From positions 1-15,367 of the forward strand of contig CAZVYJ010000063.1 in the NCBI GenBank assembly GCA_964631565.1: a stretch of 15,367 bases of DNA. The letters run 5' to 3'. The first letter of the stretch is position 1, and every line of letters starts with the position of its first letter. Below, piece after piece: positions 1 to 9,500 of the stretch. The position numbers and the translations under genes were made by a program. Source of the DNA: CAZVYJ01 sp964631565. GTDB taxonomy: Bacteria; Planctomycetota; Phycisphaerae; SM23-33. The notes under the pieces were generated by a model. That model was not told the origin of the DNA and ran no database searches. It saw only the letters and a program-made list of their open reading frames with translations.

Positions 1-150
1 AGAGATACGTACTTGGGGAGGCTTAGTGCATAATGTCCTGACGGTCGCGGCTCGTTTTGACAAACACATCTTTGATCCGGCAATATGTAAAGATAGTGGC
101 GGCGAGCGGCGCGGAATAGTATATTTCTGCCGGTATTTCAGGAGCCTTAA

Positions 151-1170
151 ATGATAGTTGTAATGAAACCCGGTGCGACGAAGGAGCAGATTCAGCACGT
201 TATCGACCTTGTGAAGGAATACGGGCTGAAGGAGCATCCCATATACGGCACGGACCGCACGGTCATCGCCTGCCTCGGCGACAAGCGGACTGTCGACAAG
301 AGCGCGATTGAAAAAGCCCCGATGGTCGAGCGGATTGTTCCGATTCTCGCGCCGTACAAACTCGCATCGACTGAAGTCAAGGCTACCCGCTCCGAGATAA
401 AGATAGGCCCCGGGGGGTTCCCGATGGGCGGCAGGAAAATCGGCATTATCGCCGGGCCTTGCTCCGTCGAAAACCGTGAGCAAATCCTCCGCACCGCCGA
501 TGCCGTGAAGTCGGCCGGCTGCATCGGCCTGCGGGGCGGAGCATACAAGCCGCGCACCTCGCCGTATGCGTTCCAGGGCCTGGGCGTTGAAGGTCTGAAA
601 TATCTCGCCGAAGCCCGCAAGAACACCGGGCTGGCCATCGTCACCGAAGTAACCGGGCTGGAAACGCTCGATGCAGTCGCCGAGTACGCCGACGTGCTCC
701 AGATAGGCGCACGCAACATGCAGCACTTCCCGCTTCTGGAAGGGGTCGGAAAAATCGGCAAGCCGGTTCTGCTCAAGCGAGGCATGAGCGCCACGCTGGA
801 AGAATGGCTGCTGGCGGCTGAGTACATAATCAACGCCGGCACGCGCGACGTGATAATGTGCGAGCGAGGCATCCGAACGTACGAGGAATACGTCCGCAAC
901 ACGCTGCCGCTGGCTGCGGTGCCGGAGCTGAATCAGCGGACGCACCTGCCGGTGATAGTCGACCCGTCGCACGGGACCGGACACGCGCACCTCGTGCCGG
1001 CTATGTGTCGTGCCGCAGTCGCCGCCGGTGCGGACGGGCTTATCATCGAATGCCACCTCGACCCGGAGCACGCACTGTCCGACGGCGCGCAGTCGATAAC
1101 GCCTCAGGACCTCAGCAACCTGATGCCGGTGATGAAACGCATCGCCCAGGCCATCGGCCGGGATATGTAA
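151..1170 (+). CDS. aroF: 3-deoxy-7-phosphoheptulonate synthase (DAHP synthase, type I-beta)
   Basis: Catalyses the first step of the shikimate pathway, condensing phosphoenolpyruvate with erythrose 4-phosphate to DAHP in the cytoplasm. The 339-residue product matches the size of the Thermotoga-type enzyme. An N-terminal ferredoxin-like regulatory domain (about residues 1-70) precedes a TIM barrel (about 90-335). Visible motifs include GPCSVE (102-107), LRGGAYKPRTSPY, QIGARNMQ, KRGM and DPSHGTGH. Expected metal ligands are present: C104, H274, E300 and D311. The ATG start has a good ribosome binding site, AGGAG, six bases upstream. In this family the N-terminal domain mediates feedback inhibition by aromatic amino acids; that it does so here is inference. 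comEC follows 45 bases downstream on the same strand. No other aro gene is in the window. The symbol aroF is used generically for this class. Confidence 0.96.
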   Translation: MIVVMKPGATKEQIQHVIDLVKEYGLKEHPIYGTDRTVIACLGDKRTVDKSAIEKAPMVERIVPILAPYKLASTEVKATRSEIKIGPGGFPMGGRKIGIIAGPCSVENREQILRTADAVKSAGCIGLRGGAYKPRTSPYAFQGLGVEGLKYLAEARKNTGLAIVTEVTGLETLDAVAEYADVLQIGARNMQHFPLLEGVGKIGKPVLLKRGMSATLEEWLLAAEYIINAGTRDVIMCERGIRTYEEYVRNTLPLAAVPELNQRTHLPVIVDPSHGTGHAHLVPAMCRAAVAAGADGLIIECHLDPEHALSDGAQSITPQDLSNLMPVMKRIAQAIGRDM

Positions 1171-1215
1171 ATTTGCGCATATCGCGGCGTTTCTGCGGAC
1201 CGCCGCCATGGGGAC

Positions 1216-3735
1216 ATGAGTTTGACAGACGGCGAAACAAATTCGCGCTGTACGAACTGCATAAAAAAAGCTCCGCTTCATCGCGCGCCGCTGGTGGCTG
1301 CCGCCGCGGTTCTCATCGTCGGAATAATCGCAGGACGGTATATAAATCTGCCTGTCGGCGTCTTTGCCGTAATCGCCCTTGCGTCGCTGCTGGCCGGTGC
1401 GGCGACATTCAGGCGTAAGCACCTGTCAGCCGTCACCACTGCATGCGTTCTCGTCTGTCTGCCGGCCATCGGTGCAGTCTACGTCAAGCTCAGTTACTTC
1501 GCCGTCAGCGACGACCATATCGTGAACTGGACGTCCGACAGGCAGATACCGGCCACGCTGCGCGGGCAGGCGGTCACATCGCCCCAGATTTACGAAGATT
1601 CATCCGAGTCAGGCTACCGCCGCGAACCAAAAACCAGCTTCGTGCTTCAGGCGGAGCGGCTCCGCACCGACGCCGGCTGGCAGGAAGTGACAGGACTGGT
1701 CCGCGTCACGATAAACGAGCCTCACCGCAGTCTCATCGCCGGCCAGCGCGTCGAGCTTGTCGGCTGGCTCGGCAGGTTCCGCGGGCCCGACAACCCGGGG
1801 CAGTTCGACTGGTCGGAGGCGATGCGCCAGCGCGGCATATTCTGCCTCATGAGCGTGCCGGGCGAAGACGGTGCGACAATACTCGACGCAGGCGGGATGC
1901 CGTGGTACTCACGCTGCCTCTGGCGAGTGCGGGCGGCGGCGCGGCAGCACTGGAGCAGCTGCGGCGACACGCAGTCGGGCAGGCTGGTCAACGCGCTGAT
2001 TATCGGCGAGCGGCACCCGGCGCTGCGGCAGCTGAACGACACGATGGTCCGCGCCGGCGTCGCGCATTTTCTGAGCATATCCGGCCTGCATCTCGGCGTG
2101 TTCCTCAGCTTCGTGTACCTGCTGTGCAGGCTTTTCACGCTCCGTCCGAGACGGGCTGCCACGGTCGTGCTTGTGGTGCTCGTCATATACGTGGCGCTGG
2201 CCGAGCCCCGTTCGCCTCTGCTGCGGTCGGCGATAATGGCGGCATTCATCTGCCTGGCTGCGATTTTCCAGCGGCGGTACACGGGCATCAACGCGCTCGC
2301 CGCGGCGTGCATACTGCTGCTCGCCATCGACCCGATGCAGCTTTTCCAGGCGGGTTTCCAGTTGAGCTTCGCGACCGTAGCCGGCCTGATACTGCTGAAC
2401 AGGCCCGTGCGGAACGCGCTTTTCGGGCGGATTATCCGCAGGCGAGGGCTTATCGTTTTTCGCGACGAGCACCGCACGCGGCGATGGCTGGCCCGCACTG
2501 CAGCCGACTGGCTGATGGGCGCCGTCTCGATGTGCATCACCGCGTACATCGCCGCCGCTCCGCTTGTGGCGTGGCATTTCGGGCTGTTCAGCCTCTACGC
2601 CGCGCCGCTCAGCCTGATGCTTTTCCCGCTGATGCTGGCGGTGCTGCTGCCGGGATATGTCTCGATAGCGCTGGCCTGGCCGATGCCGAACCTGTCATAT
2701 CAGGCAGGCCGCCTGGCGACGGCAGCCGCCGATGTGCTTACGCGTACGGTCGATTTATTTCGGAACCTGCCGGGAATGTGTTTTGAACTCAGGCCCGTCA
2801 CGATATGGTGGGCGCTGCTGTGCTATCTGCTGGCGGCTTCGTTGCTGCTGCGCCGCCGCATAAAGTTCGGCATGATGCTGGTGATTGTGCTAGCGGCTGC
2901 GACCGCGGCGGCGACGGTATGGACGCAGCGGCCGGCCCAGCCAACGGAAAACGCAGAGTTCAACCTGCTGGCCGTCGGCAACGGGCAGTGCGCGATACTG
3001 CGAACGCCGAGCGGAAAGACGTTTGTCTTCGACGCCGGCACGATGAGCGACATCAACGCATACGATCAGGTTATTTCTCCGTTTATGAAGGTTTCGCGCC
3101 TGCCGGACCCCACTGCCGTCTTCGTTTCACACGCGAACACCGACCATTACAACGCACTGCCAGCAATGTTGAAGCGCAACCGCGTCGAATGCGTGTACCT
3201 CAACAATTACTTCGGCGCAACCGACGACACGCCGCCGGCCGTCGCAGAAATGATGAAAATATTCAGCGAACGCAGCGACAAGGTTGCGCGTCTGCACGCC
3301 GGACAGGTTGTCGCGCTGGATGATAAAACGCAGGTTGAGGTTCTCTGGCCGGAAGAAGGCAGGCGAGGCGACCTGAGCGTCAACGACACGTCGCTTGTGC
3401 TGCGAATAACCTGCAACGGCAAGAGCATTCTGCTTGCGGGCGACATCGACGCTGCCGCCCAGCAGGCGCTTCTGGAAAAGCCGGGCCTGCTCGCCGCAGA
3501 CGTGCTCGTGCTGCCTCACCACGGAAGCTGGGAAACCACGCTGCCGGAATTCGTCGCCGCAGTCGCGCCGGAAATCATACTAACCAGCGGCTCGCACATA
3601 CCCCGCCCGCCGGCCGACGCAACAAAAGAGGCGATTGCTTTTTACAGGCGCCTTGTCGGCTACGCGACCAGCCGCAACGGATGCATACAGGTCCGCCTCA
3701 CGCCTGACGGCGTGAAGATAAAGACTATGCGGTAA
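1216..3735 (+). CDS. comEC: ComEC/Rec2 family DNA-uptake channel protein
   Basis: Inner-membrane protein that in characterised competent bacteria carries single-stranded transforming DNA across the cytoplasmic membrane. At 839 residues it has the full architecture: N-terminal membrane segments and a DUF4131-type domain (about 25-210), the multi-span Competence domain (about 240-560, with ISGLHLG near its start), and a C-terminal metallo-beta-lactamase-like domain (about 580-830). The last domain keeps H639-x3-D643-H644 (HANTDH), LLAGD (D743) and LPHHGS (H768/H769), so it looks catalytically competent. The ATG at 1216 is preceded only by a weak GGGG; an ATG 8 bases upstream is out of frame and stops at once. 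Its 3' end faces the end of proB with 6 bases between them. No pilus or other com gene is nearby, so transformation itself is not shown. Confidence 0.95.
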   Translation: MSLTDGETNSRCTNCIKKAPLHRAPLVAAAAVLIVGIIAGRYINLPVGVFAVIALASLLAGAATFRRKHLSAVTTACVLVCLPAIGAVYVKLSYFAVSDDHIVNWTSDRQIPATLRGQAVTSPQIYEDSSESGYRREPKTSFVLQAERLRTDAGWQEVTGLVRVTINEPHRSLIAGQRVELVGWLGRFRGPDNPGQFDWSEAMRQRGIFCLMSVPGEDGATILDAGGMPWYSRCLWRVRAAARQHWSSCGDTQSGRLVNALIIGERHPALRQLNDTMVRAGVAHFLSISGLHLGVFLSFVYLLCRLFTLRPRRAATVVLVVLVIYVALAEPRSPLLRSAIMAAFICLAAIFQRRYTGINALAAACILLLAIDPMQLFQAGFQLSFATVAGLILLNRPVRNALFGRIIRRRGLIVFRDEHRTRRWLARTAADWLMGAVSMCITAYIAAAPLVAWHFGLFSLYAAPLSLMLFPLMLAVLLPGYVSIALAWPMPNLSYQAGRLATAAADVLTRTVDLFRNLPGMCFELRPVTIWWALLCYLLAASLLLRRRIKFGMMLVIVLAAATAAATVWTQRPAQPTENAEFNLLAVGNGQCAILRTPSGKTFVFDAGTMSDINAYDQVISPFMKVSRLPDPTAVFVSHANTDHYNALPAMLKRNRVECVYLNNYFGATDDTPPAVAEMMKIFSERSDKVARLHAGQVVALDDKTQVEVLWPEEGRRGDLSVNDTSLVLRITCNGKSILLAGDIDAAAQQALLEKPGLLAADVLVLPHHGSWETTLPEFVAAVAPEIILTSGSHIPRPPADATKEAIAFYRRLVGYATSRNGCIQVRLTPDGVKIKTMR

Positions 3736-3741
3736 CGCAAA

Positions 3742-4851
3742 TCACGACAGCGTCATGTTGTTGCGGTGTATTACTTCGTCGTATGGCTTGTCGCCGAGGG
3801 CCTTGACTATCTGCGATGTTTTGAGGCCCTTGATTTTATCGAGCTGGACCGATGAATAGTTGCTCAGACCGCGTGCGATTTCTCTCCCGGCCGAATCGAC
3901 GACCGCTACCGTCGCGCCTTTCTCAAAGCTGCCGCTTACGGCCGTGACGCCCGAGGGCAGCAGGCTCCTGCCGTGCCGCGTAAGCGCGCGTGCCGCGCCG
4001 TCGTCGACAATCACCCGCCCGCCCGGGCGCGACGCCTGCCCTATCCATCGCCGGCGGCTGGACATTCTCCGATGAGCAGGGATGAACACGGTTCCGACAC
4101 GCTCACCTGCAAGCAGCCGCGTAAGCACGCCCGGCTGCCTGGAGTTTGCGATGACGGCAGGCTCGCCGGCGTGCGTCACCATGCGGGCGGCCTCAAGCTT
4201 GCTCGCCATGCCGCCCGAGCCGCGACTGCTCCGACCAGCCGCAAGCGACCTGGCCGAGTCGTCCACCCGCTCGATAACGTCCAGCACCTTGCCGTCCGCC
4301 ATCACGCCGTCGACGTTGCTGAGCAGCACCAGCAAATCGGCGGCCAGCAGGTTGGCCAGATGCGCGGCTATGATGTCGTTGTCGCCGAAGCGTATTTCAT
4401 CGACTGCGACGGCGTCGTTCTCATTGAGAATCGGCAGCGCGCCGTATTCCGCCAGCGCCGCCAGCGTGTTGCGAATGTTGAGATATCGCGTGCGGTCCTC
4501 GAAATCGTCGCGTGTGACCAGCACCTGCGCGACCTTCACGCCGCGACGTGCGAAAGCGTCGTGGAACGTCCGCATGAGCTGGCCCTGGCCGACCGCCGCA
4601 ACCGCCTGGAGCATCGGCATGTTTTTCGGCCGCTCAGCCAGCTGCAGTTCGCCCAGGCCCGAACCGATGGCGCCGCTGGTGACCAGCGTGACCGAGACGC
4701 CCGACTTCATCGCGGCGGCTATCTGCCCGGCAAGGCTGGACACCACCTGCTTATCGAGGCGGCCGGTTCCGGTGGTTATCGCGTTCGTGCCGACCTTAAC
4801 GACGATTCGCCTCGCTGCTGCGATTGATTTTCTGACTTCCCGTGCCGGCAT
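3742..4851 (-). CDS. proB: glutamate 5-kinase
   Basis: Phosphorylates L-glutamate to gamma-glutamyl phosphate with ATP, the first step of proline synthesis, in the cytoplasm. The 369-residue product is close to the E. coli enzyme's 367. The amino-acid-kinase fold occupies about 1-255, opening with the KVGT phosphate-binding segment (K19-T22) and including LSNVDGV and the GSGGMASK segment. A C-terminal PUA domain follows (about 275-360). I chose the ATG at 4851 over an in-frame TTG at 4863 because a GGAG ribosome binding site sits 8 bases upstream of the ATG and overlaps that TTG. The gene begins 24 bases after the waaA stop, so it is probably cotranscribed with it. The usual partner proA is not in the window. 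In this family the active site is the proline feedback target. Confidence 0.97.
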   Translation of the reverse strand: MPAREVRKSIAAARRIVVKVGTNAITTGTGRLDKQVVSSLAGQIAAAMKSGVSVTLVTSGAIGSGLGELQLAERPKNMPMLQAVAAVGQGQLMRTFHDAFARRGVKVAQVLVTRDDFEDRTRYLNIRNTLAALAEYGALPILNENDAVAVDEIRFGDNDIIAAHLANLLAADLLVLLSNVDGVMADGKVLDVIERVDDSARSLAAGRSSRGSGGMASKLEAARMVTHAGEPAVIANSRQPGVLTRLLAGERVGTVFIPAHRRMSSRRRWIGQASRPGGRVIVDDGAARALTRHGRSLLPSGVTAVSGSFEKGATVAVVDSAGREIARGLSNYSSVQLDKIKGLKTSQIVKALGDKPYDEVIHRNNMTLS

Positions 4852-4875
4852 TTGAATCTCCAAACAATTCCGGGC

Positions 4876-6210
4876 CTACCGCCCGATGGCATCAGTGGCG
4901 ATGCCGCCGGGTGCGATGGCCGGCCGGCGGCCAAGGACGCTGCATATCATTTCGACATTTCGCCGGGTCGCACCCTGCTGCGAGCGGACGTAATCCCTGG
5001 CTGTTTTTCCGGCGGCAGCGGCGGCTGCGGGGTCGCAAAGCCACTCGTCAAATTTCATCAGAAGTTCGGCGGCGTCGGCTACGCGGGCGCAGCCGTTGGC
5101 GGCGAGCGCGTCGGCCTGCGGAAAATTGAACGTGTGCGGGCCGAACGCGGTCGGCCGGGCGAGTGCAGCGGCTTCTATCATGTCCGAGCCGCCCATCGGC
5201 ACGAGCGACCTGCCGACGAATACGCACGAGCCAATCGCATAGAACTTGCGAAGCTCGCCCATCGTGTCGCCGAGTATCACCGCGTTTTCCGGCAGCGGCG
5301 AGGTTGTGCCGTCGGGCCTTTCGCTGCGGCGGACGACCTTGAAGCCGGCAGAGGCAATCAGCCTGGCCACCTCGTCGAAACGCTCCGGCTTTCGCGGGAC
5401 GATTGCCAGCCTGGCGTCGGCGTGGGAAGCCCGCAGCTTCGCGAATACGTCCAGCAGCAGCTTTTCCTCACCGGGTCCGGTTCCGCCGGCGACGATGAGC
5501 CTGTCGCTTGCGGCCAGGCCCATAGCGGCGGCGAGTTCATCCTGCCCTGCGATGCGGTCGGCGATGACGGCCGTGTCAAACTTCATCATGCCGGTAACAT
5601 GAAGCTTTTCGGCATCGACGCCAAGCGATCGGTAACGCTCGAGGTAGCTTTCATCCTGCGCGCCGATGGCCGTCAGCCTGTTGAACAGTTTTCTGGCGAG
5701 CGGGCCGAGTTTTTTATATCGCGGGTATCCCTTGTCGGCGCTCATCCTGCCGTTGACGACGACGACCGGCACGTTGCGGCGGTTGCACGCGGCGAGGAAA
5801 TTCGGCCAGACTTCACCCTCGATAAGAACCACCAGGTCAGGCCGAAGCCTCTTCAGCGCGCGAGACACGGTGGCGGTGAAGTCGAACGGCCAACGGAACA
5901 CCAGGTGGTCCGGCGCGAACAGTCTGTTCGCGGCGGCCATGCCCGTATCGGTCGAAGACGAAACGACCACGCGGTAATCCGGCAGCTGGCTGTGGATTTC
6001 ATTCACGAGCGTGCGTGCAGCGTTGACTTCGCCGAGGCTTACGCCGTGAATCCATATAATAGGCTGCAGGCCGTAGCGAACCGGAATCGAGCCGAACAGC
6101 GACTCGCCCATGTTGCTGCGGTAGCGGCCGTGACGAATCATCCTGTACAGCCATACCGGACTCGCAACTGCCAGCCCGGCGGCGTAAATTGCATCCAGTA
6201 AAATACCCAT
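4876..6210 (-). CDS. waaA: 3-deoxy-D-manno-octulosonic acid (Kdo) transferase
   Basis: GT-B glycosyltransferase that moves Kdo from CMP-Kdo onto lipid IVA at the inner face of the cytoplasmic membrane, starting the LPS core. The 444-residue product carries an N-terminal hydrophobic anchor (about 3-22), then MGESLFG, whose E36 lines up with the family's catalytic glutamate. IWIHGVSLGE follows, then an EGEVWPN segment (family form ETELWPN, about 127-134), VTGMMKFD, and FVGRSLVP before GPHTFNF. The usual GGHN of the C-terminal half reads GGSD here (340-343). No clear ribosome binding site precedes the ATG, and the next Met (M24) would delete the anchor, so this start is kept. The gene lies between mazG (50 bases upstream) and proB (24 bases downstream). 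Its presence implies an outer membrane with lipid A. Confidence 0.96.
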   Translation of the reverse strand: MGILLDAIYAAGLAVASPVWLYRMIRHGRYRSNMGESLFGSIPVRYGLQPIIWIHGVSLGEVNAARTLVNEIHSQLPDYRVVVSSSTDTGMAAANRLFAPDHLVFRWPFDFTATVSRALKRLRPDLVVLIEGEVWPNFLAACNRRNVPVVVVNGRMSADKGYPRYKKLGPLARKLFNRLTAIGAQDESYLERYRSLGVDAEKLHVTGMMKFDTAVIADRIAGQDELAAAMGLAASDRLIVAGGTGPGEEKLLLDVFAKLRASHADARLAIVPRKPERFDEVARLIASAGFKVVRRSERPDGTTSPLPENAVILGDTMGELRKFYAIGSCVFVGRSLVPMGGSDMIEAAALARPTAFGPHTFNFPQADALAANGCARVADAAELLMKFDEWLCDPAAAAAAGKTARDYVRSQQGATRRNVEMICSVLGRRPAIAPGGIATDAIGR

Positions 6211-6260
6211 GACGTGAATAATATGCGGCCAGCGGAGCCGAAAGTCTACCGCCTTGTCTA

Positions 6261-6524
6261 TTACTTGAAGCCTTCCTTCCCGCGGACGGTGTATTTCTCG
6301 ATGGCCTTGTTCAGGTCGATGTTATTGATATTCGCCAGCGTGCACATCCACGCGAAGACGTCGGCGAACTCCTCTTCCTTGTTATATTCGTCGTCGCCGG
6401 CCAGCGCCGAAGCCAGTTCGCCCACTTCCTCGATGAACCAGAGGAATGTCGCGCTCGTGCCGCGCTCCTTGTCGCGGGCGTAATATTTATCGCGGATGAA
6501 TTGCTGAAACTCAGTGATTTTCAT
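6261..6524 (-). CDS. MazG-like nucleotide pyrophosphohydrolase
   Basis: Short all-alpha MazG-type enzyme, 87 residues, a typical length for single-domain members. The family hydrolyses NTPs or dNTPs to the monophosphate and pyrophosphate, usually as housecleaning; the substrate here is not predictable. The metal-binding signature is intact: E32-E33-x2-E36 in the first helix pair and E52-x2-D55 in the second. The ATG overlaps the TGA of the upstream TPR gene by four bases (ATGA), and an AAAGG ribosome binding site lies inside the end of that gene, so translation is probably coupled. waaA begins 50 bases downstream. Some short relatives work beside toxin-antitoxin or phage functions, but nothing of that sort is nearby. 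Confidence 0.9.
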   Translation of the reverse strand: MKITEFQQFIRDKYYARDKERGTSATFLWFIEEVGELASALAGDDEYNKEEEFADVFAWMCTLANINNIDLNKAIEKYTVRGKEGFK

Positions 6525-9500
6525 TGGGACCTTTCGTTCGTGCTGTCGCCTGCGTCGCCGGCCGGCTTAAGCTCATCCTCGACGGCCTTGATCATCTCCA
6601 GAACCTGGCCGGCGCGGCATTCCGGGTCCAGTTCGAGCGCCTTTTCGGAGGCCTGCCGGGCCTGGGCGAGCAGTTCCATGTTTTTTTCCGCCTTGCCGAA
6701 CCTGTAATATGCTATCGCCTTATACGTCCACGCCTCGGCCGACTTCGGATCGACCAGGCACATATCGGTCGCGGCATCAATTGCGTTCTCGTATTTGCGC
6801 TCCGACATGTAGATTTCGGCCATCGCCTTGTAGGCGGTTATATCATACGGGTTGATATCGGTTACCATGTGGAAATATTCGACGGCCTGGTCGTTCCGGC
6901 CGATTGCTCGAAACGCCTCGGCCGCCTGGCGGGCGTACTGCGGCTGATTCATCGTCCGGCGATGCAGCTCGATATGATTCGGCAGCGCCTCTTCGGGCTT
7001 GCCGAGCTGAACATAAATTTTCGCCAGCTGCTCATAGCTCCACGGGTCCAGAGGCTGGCGCTGTTTGAGCATCTTCAGCGCCTTGATGGCGTTGACCCAT
7101 GACCTCTTGGCAAGGTAGCAGTTCGCCAGAACCTGCGGGGCGACCTTCGACTGGGCGTCCAGTTCGGAGAGCCTGTCGGCAAGGTCTATCGCCTCGTCAT
7201 ACTCTTTTTTCCCGGCGAGCACAGTCGCCAGCACGCCGATGGCCATGGTGTTGTTCGGGTCCAGATCGAGCGCCTTGCGAGCGGGCTGCTCGGCGGCGGC
7301 TGCGTTGCCGTGCGAAAGAAACGCCAGCGCCAATGTCGCCTGCGCTTCGGCGTTTTCGGGCGAAGCGTTGACGGCTGCCTGCGACTGGCCGATATCCGGC
7401 GGCGGGTCGGGGTTGAAGCCCCAGCTTCGGACCTCTTCCTTCGCCCAGGCGAAGAAGTTTTCGTCGAATTTCTGCTCGTCCACGCCGAGCAGCCTGGTGA
7501 ACACTTCCGACTGCGTCATGCCGTCGCGGAAGGCCTCAAGCATTTCAATGACTTTGGGGTATTTGTAGGTCGCGATTATGTATTCCATAATCCACTCGGC
7601 CTCGGCGTAGGCCAGCGACCTGTCGCCCTGACGCTTGGGACGTATGAATCCCCAGTCAAGCTCCCTGACCGGCATGAGCTGGCCGGCGCGGGTCGCGGCG
7701 ACAAGCATCCGCACCGCGTCGTAATTGCGGCGATCCGGCTGCTGCCACACCGCGCAGGCCTCGGTAAACCAGTGCGGAATGCGGTTCTTCGTGCCGGTCA
7801 GCGTTATCGTGTGCGTGAACTCATGCCTGATGACGCTCGGCCAGTTGTAAAGCCCGAACCCTATGCGCGATTTTTCGATTGTCGGTGCAGCCAGTACGAT
7901 TACCCGCCCCGTGCACGCGCCGACGGTGCCGATCCAGCCTCGCCCGCTTATGCGCATCGAAAAGCCGGGGTGCGTCGGGAAGAATTCTATTATGGTTTTC
8001 TTTTCAGGGTAGTAATTGAAGTCGCCGCACACTTCGTCATAGATGCTTTCCGCGTAATCGGAGGCCTGCTTGAGAAGCACGGCGTCGTATTTGCCGTCGA
8101 CCTTGACGATAAAATGCTCGGTCTCCAGAACCTGGAATTTTTCCAGTTCCCTCAGCACCGTCAGGTAGTTCACCACGTCGGCCCGGAAGTCGTCTATCTC
8201 GTTGGCCTTGGTGAGAGTTTCGCGGGCCTTGTCTTCGTCGCCGGTCTGCATGTAAAGCAGGCCCAGGCCCGTAACCGGCTCAGCTGCGGTCGGGGCATAT
8301 TCGATAGCCGTCTTGTAATACTTCTCGGCCTCGTCAAACTGCCGGCCCGCTGACAGCACATCGGCTATGGTGTTGTAAAGCTGCCAGCATCGCGGATTGA
8401 TTTTTTCGACCCGCTCGATGTAGCTTTTCGCATTCTCAGGCTCCAGCAGGCGTATCTGCAGCGCCGCAGCCATGCAAAGGGCGTCTATCTGGTTCGGATT
8501 GGCCTTCAGGGCGTTGTCGATGTTCGCGGAGGCTTCGTCGAACTTGCGCCACTGCATCATGCAGGCGGCCTTCACCAGATGGGCGTTGCAGTGATTGGGA
8601 TTTATCTTCAGCGCCTCGTCGGCGGTTTGCAGGCACGCCTCGAACTGCCACCCTTCAAGCTGCAGGACGGCTATGCCGACAAAGGCGTCCGGCAGCCTTC
8701 TGTTCTTGCTCAGGGCGAGTTCGAATTCTTTTGCGGCCTGTTCCGGCCGATGTTTGGAAAGCAGAAACTCGCCGGCGGCGATATTGGCCGACCAGTCGCC
8801 GGGATCCACCCGCTGGTAGGCTTCCTGCAGATAGTTGTGAAGTATGTTCGCAGCCTGCTCCGACGCCTTCCGGCCGGTCAGGATGGAGTAGCGGTCCAGT
8901 ATCTTTCCGAGCGCGACCAGCGAGCGGGAATCATTCTTCCAGTCCTCGCCGAGGACAATGTCCTCCATCTTCTTGTAAACGGCGACGGCTTCCTGCTCGC
9001 GCCCCAGCAGTTCCAGCAGCGACCCGCAGATATAAACCGCAGGTGCATACTCCGGCTTCAGCTCGGTGGCGCGGACTGCGTGCTTAAGCGCGTCATCGTA
9101 CCGCCCCATCGTGCTGAGCAGTTCCGCCATCGCGACCTGCCACTTGTAATCGGCGGCGGCAGAGTCGGCGACGGCTTCCATCGCCTTGAGCGCCTCTTCG
9201 TACTTACCTTCGATGGCCTTCGACTCGGCAAGACCGATGGAAGCGGAAATGCGGGTTTCTTCCGCGGAAACGAGTCTCTGATAACCCCTGGCGGCGGTGG
9301 CGTATTCGCCCTTCATGTAAAACTGGCGGCACTCGTCGAGGGTCTTGGGGATTTTCTTCGCCCGTTTGGGTTTGTCGGGGATATTGTCCGGCTGGGTGTC
9401 TGCAACTTCTTCTTCGGCCGGTTGCGTGGCCGGCCGGGTCGATGGATTTTGTTCGTCAGGCTGGGTGGCGGGCTGTTTTTCATCAGGCTGGGTATCCTGG

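Noticed and set aside
57..89. Possible promoter before aroF (TTGACA with TATGTA)
   Set aside because: The spacing is 21 bases, too long, and closer -10 options match poorly. The upstream context is cut by the window edge.
1443..2786. Second + strand frame of 447 residues inside comEC
   Set aside because: It is Arg/Ala-rich shadow coding within the well-supported ComEC frame, with no domain features.
4852..6201. Long + strand open frame (449 residues) opposite waaA
   Set aside because: It is antisense to a clear Kdo transferase with all family motifs; its product is Arg/Gly/Ala-rich with no recognisable domain, typical of a shadow frame in GC-rich DNA.
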